Source: Paenibacillus piscarius (lineage in GTDB: Bacteria > Bacillota > Bacilli > Paenibacillales > Paenibacillaceae). From it: 64,000 bases of DNA. Made by a program: the position numbers and the translations under genes. Numbering within the stretch: the first letter of the stretch is position 1; each line of letters starts with the position of its first letter. The notes beneath the pieces are model-generated. The model did no database searches. It was not told the origin of the DNA and saw only the letters and a list, made by a program, of their open reading frames with translations. Shown here piece by piece: positions 62,351 to 64,000 of this stretch. The stretch covers positions 104,400 to 168,399 of the forward strand of contig NZ_JAIEUI010000003.1 in NCBI RefSeq assembly GCF_022234545.1, read 5' to 3'.

Positions 62351-63079
62351 ATGGGATATGGATATATGGCTCCTGCAGATCCGGCATTTGAGAGCAGAAT
62401 GCGCGGGGAGATCATCGCGGCAGCCCGGGCAATGAATGTGGGAGGGACGGATTTCTCAACGTTCGAGAACTCCCGCTGCAATCCAATGTATTGGAACCGT
62501 ACGGCTAATGGAGGGTTTGAGCTTAAAGCTAATGTCACGCCTTCGGCAGCGATCAACGATATTTTTGTAAATGGGCAGCTGTATGCCTTTGAATGTGCGA
62601 TGGCGATGGTCATGATTCTATACCGTGCTACGATCAGCATGATCGGGGAGGCTGCGTTCAACCGCTATTTCACGGATCTGTTCTTATGGGACTGGAACTA
62701 TGACAGCAATCTGAAGCTGATTACCACCTTCAACCAGTCCGAGCTGCGGCCGGGCGATGTGGTCTATTTCAAGAACCCCGACCATGATCCCTCTAAGCCG
62801 GAGTGGCAGGGGGAGAACGCGATTATGCTGTCGAATGACAGCTTTTACGGGCACGGGCTGGGGATTAAGAGCGCTGCGCAGATGATTACTTCACTCAACA
62901 GGGAGCGGGTGCCGGGCAGCCGGACTTCGGCTTATCTCACGGATGAGGGGCTTCACCCCGACTTCGCCTATATCGCTTCCCTCGGGAACTCGCGCTTAGG
63001 TCCTCCGGCAGCCGCCAAAAACAATCCCAAATCCGCCATCTACACCCGGATTGGAGTCAGATCCTATATTACCCGCTAG
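62351..63079 (+). CDS. tgl: Protein-glutamine gamma-glutamyltransferase (spore transglutaminase)
   Basis: 242 residues, close to Bacillus Tgl (245). Tgl crosslinks spore-coat proteins through glutamine-lysine isopeptide bonds late in sporulation. The active-site context FYAFECA of Bacillus is matched by LYAFECAMAMVM, with Cys82 preceded by Glu81. The later motifs VVYFKNPDHDPSKPEWQGEN and YGHGLGI match too, including the Glu of the catalytic set. ATG 62351 has AAAGGGGAC upstream; ATG 62333 in frame has none. It lies upstream of a collagen-repeat surface protein, a possible crosslinking substrate. Confidence 0.94.
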   Translation: MGYGYMAPADPAFESRMRGEIIAAARAMNVGGTDFSTFENSRCNPMYWNRTANGGFELKANVTPSAAINDIFVNGQLYAFECAMAMVMILYRATISMIGEAAFNRYFTDLFLWDWNYDSNLKLITTFNQSELRPGDVVYFKNPDHDPSKPEWQGENAIMLSNDSFYGHGLGIKSAAQMITSLNRERVPGSRTSAYLTDEGLHPDFAYIASLGNSRLGPPAAAKNNPKSAIYTRIGVRSYITR

Positions 63080-63357
63080 AGGAGGGACTGCCTTTCTGTT
63101 CATCTCTAGCCAGGCCCCTTGCGGCAAGCCGGACACCTGCACCCGGCTGCTGCGGAGGGGTCTTTATGTGTTGTCTCCTATTTTTACAGGATATGTGCCG
63201 GATTGGAGCTGTAATGCACACACCGGGAGCAAATGGAAGAATATTACTATATAAACCAATCTATCTGCTGCCAGCTTCCATTCAGTCACCAGATAGATTC
63301 AGTAGAGAAGGGGTGGATTGGTAGATAGTCAAAATCTGCGATAAGGGAGACAGAGCA

Positions 63358-64000
<643 letters not shown>

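Noticed and set aside
63051..63254. 67-codon frame after tgl
   Set aside because: No ribosome binding site, it starts inside tgl in another frame and shows no recognisable features.

Overview
The window looks like chromosomal DNA of a Paenibacillus-type spore-forming Firmicute. The reasons are moderately high G+C, strong AGGAGG-type ribosome binding sites with frequent GTG and TTG starts, several carbohydrate ABC transporters with two-domain AraC or YesM/YesN regulators, an S-layer-homology protein, and sporulation genes (a cortex-hydrolase-like LysM/GH18 protein, a Tgl transglutaminase, a collagen-like surface protein). No transposase, integrase, phage gene or CRISPR array was seen.

Layout. 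1-5.4 kb: tail of a GntR/UTRA regulator, a phosphoketolase, then a minus-strand radical-SAM/partner pair linked to DNA repair, whose promoter carries a LexA-type box. 5.2-18 kb: small membrane protein, domain-permuted GH3 glucosidase, LysM-GH18 enzyme, GNAT, SLH surface protein, AraC and XRE regulators, tRNA-Leu(CAG). 18-21.4 kb: Gfo/Idh/MocA oxidoreductase, divergent AraC regulator, lipoprotein. 21.4-28.3 kb: sugar regulon (binding protein, two permeases, LacI repressor, BadF-type sugar kinase, GH4 phospho-glycosidase), with repressor-like palindromes upstream. 28.5-36.8 kb: uridine kinase, threonine-aldolase-like enzyme, surface-polysaccharide operon (GT2, pyruvyl transferase, flippase), mutarotase, M20 amidase. 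37.6-45.5 kb: LplABC-type transporter, AraC sensor-regulator and GH88 hydrolase, then a methyltransferase. 45.7-52.4 kb: a second ABC uptake system with its YesM/YesN two-component pair. 52.6-55.6 kb: alanine dehydrogenase and a PucR/AdeR-like activator. 55.6-57.3 kb: GNAT genes, including a pair of related GNAT-like proteins followed by a 37-residue peptide gene with an unusually strong ribosome binding site. 57.5-64 kb: 7TM sensor kinase and OmpR-type regulator, DUF4127 protein, transglutaminase, and the start of a collagen-repeat protein.

The most unusual layer is intergenic. A 51-bp-period palindromic repeat (arms TGTAATCGG and CCGATTACA) occurs at four loci. Each locus lies just after a rho-independent terminator, and all have the same orientation relative to that terminator. 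At least three other structured repeat families occupy other gaps: a 50-bp-phased head-to-head array, a CTATTGTATT inverted-repeat element, and a long hairpin element near 37.3 kb. Together with the GNAT-GNAT-peptide operon and the LexA-box radical-SAM operon, these are the best candidates for undescribed biology.
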